DNA from: Candidatus Nitrosotalea okcheonensis
Lineage (GTDB): Archaea; Thermoproteota; Nitrososphaeria; Nitrososphaerales; Nitrosopumilaceae
Assembly (NCBI RefSeq): GCF_900177045.1
Contig: NZ_LT841358.1
Location: 575,073 to 639,072 of the forward strand
Reading direction: 5' to 3'
DNA: 64,000 nucleotides
Every line of letters starts with the position of its first letter. The first letter of the stretch is position 1. The position numbers were made by a program, and so were the translations under genes. A model generated the notes under the pieces. It had not been told where the DNA came from. It did no database searches and worked only from the letters and a program-made list of their open reading frames with translations. Below are positions 48,859 through 57,496 of the stretch, piece after piece.

Positions 48859-48976
48859 CCACTCATAACCATCAGGATGTGATGAACTTCACTCTTGGAG
48901 TGTCCCGCTATATAATTAAAAAACGGTTTACGTTATCAAATAAAGCTTTTAAAACAGAAAATTTACTTGAAAACAT

Positions 48977-49396
48977 ATGTCTCAGAAGGCTCAAACAAAG
49001 AGAATCAGGATTCTTGTTTCAAAACTAGGACTTGACGGTCATGATAGAGGGGCTTTGGTATTATGCAGGGCATTCAGGGACGCAGGAATGGAAGTCATTT
49101 ATTCAGGATTGTTTGCAACGCCAGAAAGAATAGCCCAGATAGTAGAAGACGAGGATATCGATGTAGTAGCACTCAGTCTTCTAAATGGTGCACATCTGAC
49201 TCTGTTTCCAAGAGTGGCAAAGGCAATCAAAGACAAGGGAATCAACGATGTCTTGGTAATAGGCGGAGGAGTCATACCAGAAGATGACAAGCCGGATCTT
49301 GAAAAATCAGGAGTTTTAGGAAACTTTGGTCCAGGAACTCCACTTCCAGCAATAATTGATTTCATCCAGACAAATATTTCAAAGACAAAAAAATAA
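48977..49396 (+). CDS. Methylmalonyl-CoA mutase small (B12-binding) subunit
   Basis: A 139-aa Rossmann-like cobalamin-binding domain with the base-off signature LGLDGHDRGA (DxHxxG, residues ~18-27), SLLNGAHLTLFP and VIGGGVIPEDD. It supplies the B12 for the large subunit encoded at 44806. It is separated from that operon by about 1.6 kb of small ORFs and faces the opposite way. A TATA-like cttttaaaac sits 25 bp upstream, followed by an almost leaderless ATG. Confidence 0.94.
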   Translation: MSQKAQTKRIRILVSKLGLDGHDRGALVLCRAFRDAGMEVIYSGLFATPERIAQIVEDEDIDVVALSLLNGAHLTLFPRVAKAIKDKGINDVLVIGGGVIPEDDKPDLEKSGVLGNFGPGTPLPAIIDFIQTNISKTKK

Positions 49397-49398
49397 TT

Positions 49399-50406
49399 CT
49401 ACTCTGTAGAGTCAGGCCACATCATCTTTCTCATATTTCTTCCTACTTTTTCTATTTGATGTGTATCTATTTCCTTCATGAATTTGTCAAAAGAGTTTTT
49501 GCCGTTCTTTTGATAATCAGAAATCCATTCTTGGTTGAATGTTCCATCTTGGATCATCTTTAATGCTTTTTTCATCTTTTCTTTTACGTCTTTATCCATA
49601 ACCATTGGGCCTCGTGTGAGTCCACCATATCTTGCGGTTTCACTTACCCTGCGATACATTCCTGCAATCCCATATCTCTGAATCATGTCAACTATTAATT
49701 TCAGTTCATGTAAAACTTCAAAATATGCAATCTCTGGTTGGTACCCTGCTTCAACCAGAGTCTCAAATGCATTCATAACCATCGAGGCAGAACCGCCACA
49801 AAGATCTACCTGTTCTCCAAACCAGTCAGTTTCCACCTCTTCTTTAAAGGTGGTTTCTATCACACCAGCTCTTGTACTACCTAAACCCTTTGCAATCCCA
49901 AGTGTTCGATCCCAAGCTTTCTTGGTATAATCTTGGTATACTGCAACAATGGAAGGCGTACCAAATCCTTGTTGATATGTTTCACGTACCTTAGAACCAG
50001 GACCCTTTGGCGCGACCATGATTACATCCACATCCTTAGGGGCCTGTATCCAGCCCCAGTGAATTGCAGCTGCATGAGAAAACGAAAGCGCTTTCCCCGC
50101 CTTAAGATGTGGTCCTATAAATTCCTTGTAGACTTGGGCCTGAACCATATCAGGGATCAAAATATGAATAATGTCTGCACTTTCACAAGCTTGTGGAATT
50201 GACATTACTTTATGTCCTGCCTGTTGCGCTTTTTTCCAACTTGAACCAGATTCCTGCAAACCAACTATGATATTAAGTCCAGAATCTTTGAGATTGTTTG
50301 CCTGGGCATGACCCTGTATTCCATAGCCAATTACAGCTATAGTTTGATTTTTAATTAGATCTAAATCAACATCTGCGTCTTTCCAACTTTTAGCCATACT
50401 GATCAC
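49399..50406 (-). CDS. ilvC: Ketol-acid reductoisomerase (class I)
   Basis: A 335-aa enzyme of valine, leucine and isoleucine synthesis. The NADP loop IGYGIQGHAQANNLKDSG (residues ~26-43), PKGPGSKVRETYQQG, and the metal-binding helices with ETDWFGEQVDLCGG and MYRRVSETARYGGLTRGP are canonical. Length matches the short bacterial form. It is convergent with the mutase B12 subunit, 3 bp between stops. Confidence 0.96.
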   Translation of the reverse strand: MISMAKSWKDADVDLDLIKNQTIAVIGYGIQGHAQANNLKDSGLNIIVGLQESGSSWKKAQQAGHKVMSIPQACESADIIHILIPDMVQAQVYKEFIGPHLKAGKALSFSHAAAIHWGWIQAPKDVDVIMVAPKGPGSKVRETYQQGFGTPSIVAVYQDYTKKAWDRTLGIAKGLGSTRAGVIETTFKEEVETDWFGEQVDLCGGSASMVMNAFETLVEAGYQPEIAYFEVLHELKLIVDMIQRYGIAGMYRRVSETARYGGLTRGPMVMDKDVKEKMKKALKMIQDGTFNQEWISDYQKNGKNSFDKFMKEIDTHQIEKVGRNMRKMMWPDSTE

Positions 50407-50492
50407 TAAAAACCATGGAAATAAAAACTTACGACTAGGTAAAAAATGTGCCTAAGGTAGTGTCAATACTATGACATGTGGTAAAACCAAGA

Positions 50493-50627
50493 TTAGAGTG
50501 TAATCTCTTTTCTACAAACTACACATTTGACAATTGTTTCTTCAGAAGGTATTCTGTCAAATTTTTTGGAACCACATCCAGGGCATATAGGACAGGCTTT
50601 GATCTTCTCCACAAGATGCCATATCAT
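50493..50627 (-). CDS. Small zinc-ribbon protein
   Basis: A 44-aa ORF reading MIWHLVEKIKACPICPGCGS then KKFDRIPSEETIVKCVVCRK and a short end. The pairs CPGC and CVVC, 20 residues apart, form a zinc ribbon. Such tiny proteins are common in archaea and act in transcription or translation. Function is unknown. Confidence 0.55.
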   Translation of the reverse strand: MIWHLVEKIKACPICPGCGSKKFDRIPSEETIVKCVVCRKEITL

Positions 50628-50702
50628 GCCGTAAAGATATTACTTGCGTTCTTTTGGCATTAGAAAAAGAGTTTATCTAAAAGATTTTTCAAGAGTTATC
50701 AG

Positions 50703-51230
50703 TTGAACGGATTCATTAATTTTTCATCTGATGACGAGGATGTAAATCTAGAACACTTGTACCGCATTGGATTATTCCACGCAAAGAGAGGTAACCCCCG
50801 TGACGCAATATTTTATTTTGACAAGGTCTTGGAAGTTAAACCAAGCCATTTTGATGCACTTGCAAACAGGGGAAATGCATTAGGAAAACTTGGAAAATAT
50901 GACCAAGCAATCACATGTTATGAAGTCATTCTAAAAGATAATCCGGATCACACAGTATGTCTACTCAACAAAGGCCTTGCACTACACTATCTTGGAAGAT
51001 ATGACCAAGCAATCACATGTTATGACAAAATTTTGATACGCACTCCAGATAATGCAATCACACTATACCACAAGGCCTGTACCAAATCTCTTCAAAATGA
51101 CATTGAACAATCTCTGGCATTGTTGGAAAAAGCAATACTACTTGATTCAGAATATACAAAAAAGGCCTCAATGGACAAGGATTTTACCAATCTTTGCAAT
51201 GATCCAAGATTCAAGTCACTCATAGTATAA
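50703..51230 (+). CDS. TPR-repeat protein
   Basis: A 175-aa protein made of about four tetratricopeptide repeats (from residue ~17): YRIGLFHAKRGNPRDAIFYFDKVLEVKPSH and so on. Repeats two and three share the stretch YDQAITCY and nearly identical DNA (tatgaccaagcaatcacatg) 102 bp apart, that is one TPR unit. It is a soluble protein-binding scaffold. The partner is unknown. The start is a TTG at 50703. Confidence 0.88.
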   Translation: MNGFINFSSDDEDVNLEHLYRIGLFHAKRGNPRDAIFYFDKVLEVKPSHFDALANRGNALGKLGKYDQAITCYEVILKDNPDHTVCLLNKGLALHYLGRYDQAITCYDKILIRTPDNAITLYHKACTKSLQNDIEQSLALLEKAILLDSEYTKKASMDKDFTNLCNDPRFKSLIV

Positions 51231-51272
51231 AATGCCAATAGAAAAAAATACAGTGATAGAAACTAACTAGTT

Positions 51273-52139
51273 ATGAATGTGGGAATCATAGGCACTGGTC
51301 TTCTTGGAAGTGCGATTGCAAGACGTATAGCAACATCAGGGCACAATGTACATGCATACAATAGAACAAGACAAAAAGCAGAATCTCTAGAAAAATCAGG
51401 AATTGTGATAGAGGATTCTCCCACAGAATTGGCAAAAAAATGCGATGTTGTCATAACCATAGTAAAAGATGTGCAGGCCATTGAAGAGGTATCTTTTGGC
51501 AAAAACGGAATTGTCAATGGAAAACATAAGGGCTTGGTTGTTGCAGATATGAGCACAATCAACCCGATATCATCAAGGAAAATTGCCAAAAAATTTTCAG
51601 ACAATGGAATTTCAATGATCGATGCGCCTGTAATGGGAGGTCCAAGTTTAGCAGAAAAAGGCAAGATGACAATAATGGTTGGCGGTAAAAAAGAGACATA
51701 CCAGAAATGTAAATCAGTGTTAGATTTGATCGGAGAGAAAACATTTCACCTTGGAGAAAACGGTTCAGGGCATGCAATGAAGCTTGCAATGAATTCACAG
51801 ATAGCAATTCTTGCTCTTTCAATATCAGAAGGAATCATACTTGCAAAAAAATCCGGTCTAGACCCATTGACATTTCTCGAAGTTCTAAACTCTACATATT
51901 TTAAGACAGGAATGAGTGTTAACAAAGGACCTAAGATGGTAAAGGGTGAATTTGAACCAAGTTTCTTTCTGAAAATGATGCAAAAAGATCTAGACGAGAT
52001 AGATTACACAGCAAAAAAGTGTGGGGCCAATATGCCCATGTCCAGACTTGCAAATCAAATATACCAAAAAGCAATCAATGAAGGGTTTGGTGACATCGAC
52101 TATACCGGAATTCTTGCATATCTTGAAAAATCAGGATGA
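51273..52139 (+). CDS. 3-hydroxyisobutyrate dehydrogenase-family oxidoreductase
   Basis: A 288-aa beta-hydroxyacid dehydrogenase with a Rossmann start MNVGIIGTGLLGSAIARRI, the substrate motif DAPVMGGPSLAEKGKMTIMVGG and the catalytic Lys region GSGHAMKLAMNS. Arg/Asn at the end of beta-2 (YNRTRQK) indicates NADP preference. Possible substrates include succinic semialdehyde, glyoxylate or 3-hydroxyacids; the sequence does not decide. It follows the TPR gene by 42 bp. Confidence 0.88.
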   Translation: MNVGIIGTGLLGSAIARRIATSGHNVHAYNRTRQKAESLEKSGIVIEDSPTELAKKCDVVITIVKDVQAIEEVSFGKNGIVNGKHKGLVVADMSTINPISSRKIAKKFSDNGISMIDAPVMGGPSLAEKGKMTIMVGGKKETYQKCKSVLDLIGEKTFHLGENGSGHAMKLAMNSQIAILALSISEGIILAKKSGLDPLTFLEVLNSTYFKTGMSVNKGPKMVKGEFEPSFFLKMMQKDLDEIDYTAKKCGANMPMSRLANQIYQKAINEGFGDIDYTGILAYLEKSG

Positions 52140-52144
52140 TGTAA

Positions 52145-53371
52145 TTAGAGCTCTTCTGGAGGTTTTATCTTTCTAAAGCTAAAAAAAATTCCAACATCGT
52201 AGATAATCTTCAAAACCCCGCCAACTACAAACGGCGCAGAAAGTGAAAGTGTGGATATTATTATACCAGTAAGTGATGGGCTTATTGCCTGAGATATGTT
52301 TCTTGAGGTATTTGTAAAAACGGCTGCATTTACTCTCTCATTTTCTCCCACTACACCCATCAAATATGACTGCCTAGTTGGAACATCCATTTGTGACAAA
52401 CTCATCCTTGCAAAATATAGAGAGATTGCAATAGAAAAAGAAGGAGCAAGTGCAAGAAGTATCAACAATACATTTGACGGAATGTGCGTGAAGACCATTG
52501 TGTTTACCAGCCCTATTTTTGATGCAATCCTCGTAGAAGCCATATAAGATATGGCTGTAAGTATTCCTGCAATTGCAAATATGTATGATAATGAAGACAG
52601 GTCTGCGCCAAATTTGGTGTAAAACCAGAATGATACAATGCTCTGTATGACAAAACCTCCTCCAAACGAGTCAACCGCAAAAAGTGAAGACATTTTTGCA
52701 ATTATGCCTCGAGATTTTGGAGAGATGTTTTTCAACGAAAGGCCGGACTTGGGGACATTGTCTTTTACTTCGACATTTTTAGAAAGCGCCAGATAAATTA
52801 CAAGAACTACTATTGCACAAGATGCATAAATCAAGAACAGTAATTTTATTGCATTAATCTTGTCAAAGCCATAGTTTTGCAATATTGACGGCAGGCCTGC
52901 CAGTAGAACCCCTGCAGACATGGCAAAAGTTCCAGCTGCATTATAGATTGCAAATATCGAGTTTCTTTTTTTTGCATCGTATACAGTTTGCGGTAACAAA
53001 GCTTGTTCTAGTGACAGAAATGCTCCAACTTCAGATCCTGTCACGTTTATGGTTCCAATAAGAGCTGCAATAACAAGAGCTACATAATTGTCTGTCACAA
53101 AAAATATTAGAGATGACATTATCATCAATACAGCATATATTACCAGAATTCTTCTCCTTCCTATTTTATCAGCATATGCACTTGAGAAGAGATTGAAAAA
53201 TACGCTGTTTACAAGCGTGGCTGTAAGTACAAGACCAATTAGGATATCATTGAATCCTATGAGTTTTAGATAGATTGCAAGAACTACGCTAAGAAAACCA
53301 TATGAAAAAGTCCGGACAATTTTTGCTCCAAGCAAGAGTTTGCCGTCTTGCGATATCCATTGTAGATTCAT
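52145..53371 (-). CDS. Major facilitator superfamily transporter
   Basis: A 408-aa membrane protein with about 12 helices and the MFS loop motif SSAYADKIGRRRILV between helices 2 and 3. The central loop after helix 6 is basic (SKNVEVKDNVPKSG). The substrate is unknown. The stop-start junction with metG leaves no gap, so the two are probably co-transcribed from metG. Confidence 0.85.
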   Translation of the reverse strand: MNLQWISQDGKLLLGAKIVRTFSYGFLSVVLAIYLKLIGFNDILIGLVLTATLVNSVFFNLFSSAYADKIGRRRILVIYAVLMIMSSLIFFVTDNYVALVIAALIGTINVTGSEVGAFLSLEQALLPQTVYDAKKRNSIFAIYNAAGTFAMSAGVLLAGLPSILQNYGFDKINAIKLLFLIYASCAIVVLVIYLALSKNVEVKDNVPKSGLSLKNISPKSRGIIAKMSSLFAVDSFGGGFVIQSIVSFWFYTKFGADLSSLSYIFAIAGILTAISYMASTRIASKIGLVNTMVFTHIPSNVLLILLALAPSFSIAISLYFARMSLSQMDVPTRQSYLMGVVGENERVNAAVFTNTSRNISQAISPSLTGIIISTLSLSAPFVVGGVLKIIYDVGIFFSFRKIKPPEEL

Positions 53372-55021
53372 TCACTTTCCAAGTTTTGCCTTGTTAGCTT
53401 CAATATCCGAGGCCTCTATTTTTTTAAATAGAGGTGAAGCAGTGCCAATCTTGTGACCCTCCATTATTTTGATTTCAGATATAGAACTCCATGGTTGTTC
53501 GGATACAGAACCGCTCATACCAATTTGTGTCCATATTCTTTTGGAAGACTCGGGCAGAAATGGGTAAAGAGATATTGCCAAGCTGCGTACTGCATTTACT
53601 GAAATAAATACACAGTTGTTAGAGCCCACACCGCCTTTCCAAGGTTCCTTTTTCTGGAAATATTGGTTAAAGTGTGCAGAAAATTCAATTATTTTTTTCA
53701 GTGCTTTGTCAATACTGTTATCTTCCATCAAAGAAGTCAGGTCACTTGAAAAATTATGTATTTTTTCTTTAGCCTCCTTGTCACTTTGATCAAACTCAGT
53801 CGTATTTGGTACAACTCCTGCCATGCTTTTTTGTGTAAAACCAAGTGCTCTATTTACAAAATTTCCAATGTTACCAATTAATTCAGAGTTTATTCTTGAT
53901 GCAAATTCCTCCCAGTCAAAATTAAGATCATCCTGACTGTAAGGAGTTATCAGCGCAAGATAAAATCGGAGGTAATCAGTAGGGTATATTCCAAGAAAGT
54001 CTTTGAGACCAATATACCAATTTCTGCTCTTTGATATCTTTTTAGACTGGAGCATAAGGTGACCTCGAGTCGGTATATAGTCAGGTAGTTTGTACTCATT
54101 CCCAATTCCAATTCGCATTGCAGGTAAGAATAGATAGTGATGATATACGATATCTTTTCCAATGAAATGATAAATATCTGCAGCATTCCAGAAATTTTTG
54201 CCATCAAGCCCCTTGTCATTTAGAAACTTGAGTGCAGTTGATATGTATGCCAAATGGTTGTCAAACCATCCATAAAATACCTGTCCCTTTGCGCTGTCAA
54301 GTGGTATTGGAACTCCCCAGTTCATGTCTCGTGTAATGTCCCAGTCAACAAGACCCTCTTTAATCCAGTTTTGGACATATTTTTTGACATCTCGTTGAAG
54401 ATTGGAGTCAGCTTCAAGCCATTGATTTAGTTCATTTGCAAAGTTTGTTAGCTTAAAGAAATAATGTCTTGTCTTTTCTTTTGTGGGCGGGTTTTTACAT
54501 AGGGAGCATTTTGGATCTTCGATTTCGGCTGGTACTCTGCCACATTTTTCACACAAGTCTGAATACTGTTCCTCTGCCTTGCAGTATGGACACCTTCCAA
54601 GTACATACCTGTCAGGCAGAAATTTCTTATCAACATTACAATAAAACTGGATAATCTCTTTTTCATAGATATGCCCATTTGCCTGTAATTTTTTAAAGAC
54701 TTCTTGTACAAAGGATATATTTTCCGGCGAGCTAGTCCTGTAGAAAAAATCAAATTCAATTCCAAAGGAGGTAAAGTCTTCATAATCTCTCTTGTTCCAG
54801 ACTTTGACATATTCCTCAGGAGTCTTGTTCTCTTTTTCAGATTGGATAAGAATCGGCGTACCAAAATCATCAGATGCGCAGAAATAATATGCTTCAGTTC
54901 CATTTAATTTTAGAAATCTCGTAGTAATATCAGCTGGAAGGTATGTAGAAGCAACATGGCCAAGGTGTATCTCTCCATTTGCATATGGTAATGCACTTGT
55001 TATGATGGCCTTTTTCATCAT
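53372..55021 (-). CDS. metG: Methionyl-tRNA synthetase
   Basis: A 549-aa class I synthetase. The HIGH box is ALPYANGEIHLGHVAST (residues ~10-26), the zinc knuckles CPYCKAEEQYSDLCEKCG and CSLCKNPP are present, and KMSKS appears as SKKISKSRNWYI. Compared with bacterial MetRS (~670 aa) it lacks the C-terminal dimerisation/tRNA-binding domain, as usual in some archaea. Start could be the first or second Met. The neighbouring ahcY shares methionine/SAM metabolism. Confidence 0.96.
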   Translation of the reverse strand: MMKKAIITSALPYANGEIHLGHVASTYLPADITTRFLKLNGTEAYYFCASDDFGTPILIQSEKENKTPEEYVKVWNKRDYEDFTSFGIEFDFFYRTSSPENISFVQEVFKKLQANGHIYEKEIIQFYCNVDKKFLPDRYVLGRCPYCKAEEQYSDLCEKCGRVPAEIEDPKCSLCKNPPTKEKTRHYFFKLTNFANELNQWLEADSNLQRDVKKYVQNWIKEGLVDWDITRDMNWGVPIPLDSAKGQVFYGWFDNHLAYISTALKFLNDKGLDGKNFWNAADIYHFIGKDIVYHHYLFLPAMRIGIGNEYKLPDYIPTRGHLMLQSKKISKSRNWYIGLKDFLGIYPTDYLRFYLALITPYSQDDLNFDWEEFASRINSELIGNIGNFVNRALGFTQKSMAGVVPNTTEFDQSDKEAKEKIHNFSSDLTSLMEDNSIDKALKKIIEFSAHFNQYFQKKEPWKGGVGSNNCVFISVNAVRSLAISLYPFLPESSKRIWTQIGMSGSVSEQPWSSISEIKIMEGHKIGTASPLFKKIEASDIEANKAKLGK

Positions 55022-55048
55022 CAGGGTAAAGTTTGTGTGTGATTTAAG

Positions 55049-56290
55049 CTATGCCCAACTCTGTCCGTATTTTATCTGGGCTGCAGTTGGTTTATCCATG
55101 TTTACATTCATTGCCTTGAGAGCATCAATTGCAATCTGAATATCAATTTCCGGTGGAACGGTTATCACATTCTTTCCTATCTTTTTGTGATTCTTTGCAA
55201 TGTATATCATAGATAGCAACTGGTTTGAAAATGATTGTGCCATAACTTCTGGCGGGTGTCCCTCTGCTGCAACAAGGTTTGCAATTCGTCCCTTTCCAAT
55301 AAGATATACTTTTTTGCCATTTTTTAATACACATTCATCAAGATTTGGCCTGACTTCTCGTACAGATTTTGATTCAGATAGTAAGAACTTGGCATCAACC
55401 TCAACATCAAAGTGACCCACATTGCCCATGATTGCACCGTTTCTCATGGTCAAGATGTGCTCTTTTCTGATAACCCCGGTCTGACCCGTTGCAGTGATAA
55501 ATATTTCACCAGTTTTGGCAGCTTCTGTCATAGGGGCAACTTCGAAACCATCCATGTGAGCCTCTAATGCTCGCACCGGATCAACTTCAGTAACACAAAC
55601 TTTGGCACCCATTCCACGACATCTTGATGCAACACCTCTTCCCACCCAACCATAACCTGCCACAACAACACGTTTTCCTGCAAATAACAAATTCATGGAT
55701 CGCAGATAACCATCAATTGTGCTCTGGCCTGTTCCATATCTATTGTCAAACATGTGTTTTGTATATGCGTCATTTACTGCAATTACTGGATATTTCAATT
55801 TCTTTTCTTTTGCAAGTGCCTTCAGTCGTATGACGCCTGTTGTAGTCTCTTCAGTTCCACCCAAGACTTTCATTGAAGCAAATTTTTTGTTTCCATGTAT
55901 CTTACTGTGGCTGTCAGAACCATCATCTGTCAAAATCTGAGGTTTGTGGCTGAGCATCTGTTCAATGCACCAATCATATTCTTCAGTAGTCTGACCAGTC
56001 CACGCGTATATGTGGATTCCATTTTCAGCCAAGAATGCTGCAATATCATCTTGTGTTGAAAGAGGGTTTGCTGCACAAGCACTGACATCGGCGCCCAGTT
56101 CTTTTGCAGCCATTATCAAGACAGATGTCTCTTTTGTAATATGCAGGCATATTCCTATGCGCAAGCCCTTAAGTGGTTGAGATTTTTTTAATCGTGATAC
56201 AGTATTAGTTAAAATTTGCATGTGATCGTGTGCCCATTCATACGACATTTTTCCCTTTTCTGAGAGACTTGGATCTTTTACTTGACTCAT
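55049..56290 (-). CDS. ahcY: Adenosylhomocysteinase
   Basis: A 413-aa SAHH that hydrolyses S-adenosylhomocysteine to homocysteine and adenosine. Seen are SACAANPLSTQDDIAAFL, DDGSDSHSKIH, EETTTGVIRL, NDAYTKHMFDNRYGTGQST and the NAD loop VVAGYGWVGRGVASRC. The C-terminal KYGQSWA resembles the conserved tail that closes the partner's NAD site. It lies directly upstream of metG on the same strand (27 bp apart). Confidence 0.95.
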   Translation of the reverse strand: MSQVKDPSLSEKGKMSYEWAHDHMQILTNTVSRLKKSQPLKGLRIGICLHITKETSVLIMAAKELGADVSACAANPLSTQDDIAAFLAENGIHIYAWTGQTTEEYDWCIEQMLSHKPQILTDDGSDSHSKIHGNKKFASMKVLGGTEETTTGVIRLKALAKEKKLKYPVIAVNDAYTKHMFDNRYGTGQSTIDGYLRSMNLLFAGKRVVVAGYGWVGRGVASRCRGMGAKVCVTEVDPVRALEAHMDGFEVAPMTEAAKTGEIFITATGQTGVIRKEHILTMRNGAIMGNVGHFDVEVDAKFLLSESKSVREVRPNLDECVLKNGKKVYLIGKGRIANLVAAEGHPPEVMAQSFSNQLLSMIYIAKNHKKIGKNVITVPPEIDIQIAIDALKAMNVNMDKPTAAQIKYGQSWA

Positions 56291-56370
56291 GCTAAATCAC
56301 AATTTTATGGGATATAAAACAGTATCAGAAATGACAATCTAAATATTGGATAGATTTAGTTTTACAAAAC

Positions 56371-56673
56371 ATGGTATGGAAGAAAGTAGCAGAAAAAGAT
56401 GCAGTTGTTCCAGGAAAAGGAAGAGAGTTTGTAATCGATGGTAAAAAAATCGCAATATTCAACCAGAATGGCTTTCACGCACTTGATTCAGTATGCGTTC
56501 ACCAAGATGGATCGCTTGCCCCAGGCAAACTTGATGGCGATATAGTAGAGTGCCCGCTTCACTTTTGGCATTATAACATAAAGACAGGCGAACTGTTGGA
56601 TTACATCAAAGGTGTAAAGCTTCAAACATACAAAATCGAAGTGAAAAAAGACGGAATCTACCTAGACGTTTGA
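56371..56673 (+). CDS. Rieske-type [2Fe-2S] ferredoxin
   Basis: A 100-aa soluble Rieske protein of the NirD/biphenyl-dioxygenase ferredoxin type. Ligands are CVH (residues ~42-44) and CPLH (~61-64), followed by the FWHYNIKTGELLD segment. No membrane anchor is present. It would carry electrons to an unseen oxygenase or reductase. TATA-like atatt and a short leader precede the ATG. Confidence 0.9.
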   Translation: MVWKKVAEKDAVVPGKGREFVIDGKKIAIFNQNGFHALDSVCVHQDGSLAPGKLDGDIVECPLHFWHYNIKTGELLDYIKGVKLQTYKIEVKKDGIYLDV

Positions 56674-56707
56674 TAAGTTTAATTTCTTAAGGGCGTTTTA
56701 AAAAACA

Positions 56708-57496
56708 TTGAATCGTCAAATTGTAGAAGAATTAGTCAAGAAAGATTATGATTCAGTCCAAAATCGCATTGGATGCTTTTTAAAAAACGAGATAGATGAA
56801 AGAAAATCTGGCGGTCTAGTCTTTGGTTTGAGCGGAGGAATAGATTCCGCAGTGATTGCAGCAATCTGTGCCAAATTTGTCAAGGAAAAATCACTGGCGC
56901 TAATCATGCCAAATTCAAAGATTACCCCAAATAGTGAGACAGAAGACGCGATAAAGATAGTGGATAGTTATTCAGTAGAATACAAGTTAATTGATATTGG
57001 ATTTATCCATAAAGAATACTCCAAATACCTGGAATCAAATCCATTGTCATTTGCAAATTTAGGGGCAAGGATACGAGCTAACATACTATATTATTATGCA
57101 AATGCCAGAAATTCTCTTGTGCTTGGCTCTTCTGACAGGAGTGAATTTCTAATTGGGTATTTTACAAAATTTGGTGATGGTGCATCAGACTTGTTGCCAA
57201 TCGTATCACTATACAAAACCCAGATACGTGAACTTGCAAGACATCTAGGGTTATCTCAAAACGTCATCTCAAAACCAAGTGGTCCGCATTTATGGGAAGG
57301 TCACACCGCTGAGACAGAGATTGGCCTGAACTATGAAGAGATTGATTCAATATTACACTGTATTATTGATAAAGGTCTTGCAGTTGACGAGACGGCAAAG
57401 ATTACAGAGATACCAATTTCAGAGGTAGACAGAATTTTCAGAATGCATAGAAAAAGCGAACATAAAAGGACCATGGCCACGCAATGCATATTGTAA
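56708..57496 (+). CDS. nadE: NAD+ synthetase (ammonia-dependent)
   Basis: A 262-aa PP-loop ATPase: FGLSGGIDSAVIAAIC (residues ~39-54), RANILYYYANARNSLVLGSSDRSEFLIGYFTKFGDGASDLLP and a KPSGPHLWEGHTAETEIGLNYEEID loop, shown in part. No glutaminase domain, so it uses free ammonia. The start is a TTG at 56708. It overlaps cysS by 13 bp. Confidence 0.95.
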   Translation: MNRQIVEELVKKDYDSVQNRIGCFLKNEIDERKSGGLVFGLSGGIDSAVIAAICAKFVKEKSLALIMPNSKITPNSETEDAIKIVDSYSVEYKLIDIGFIHKEYSKYLESNPLSFANLGARIRANILYYYANARNSLVLGSSDRSEFLIGYFTKFGDGASDLLPIVSLYKTQIRELARHLGLSQNVISKPSGPHLWEGHTAETEIGLNYEEIDSILHCIIDKGLAVDETAKITEIPISEVDRIFRMHRKSEHKRTMATQCIL

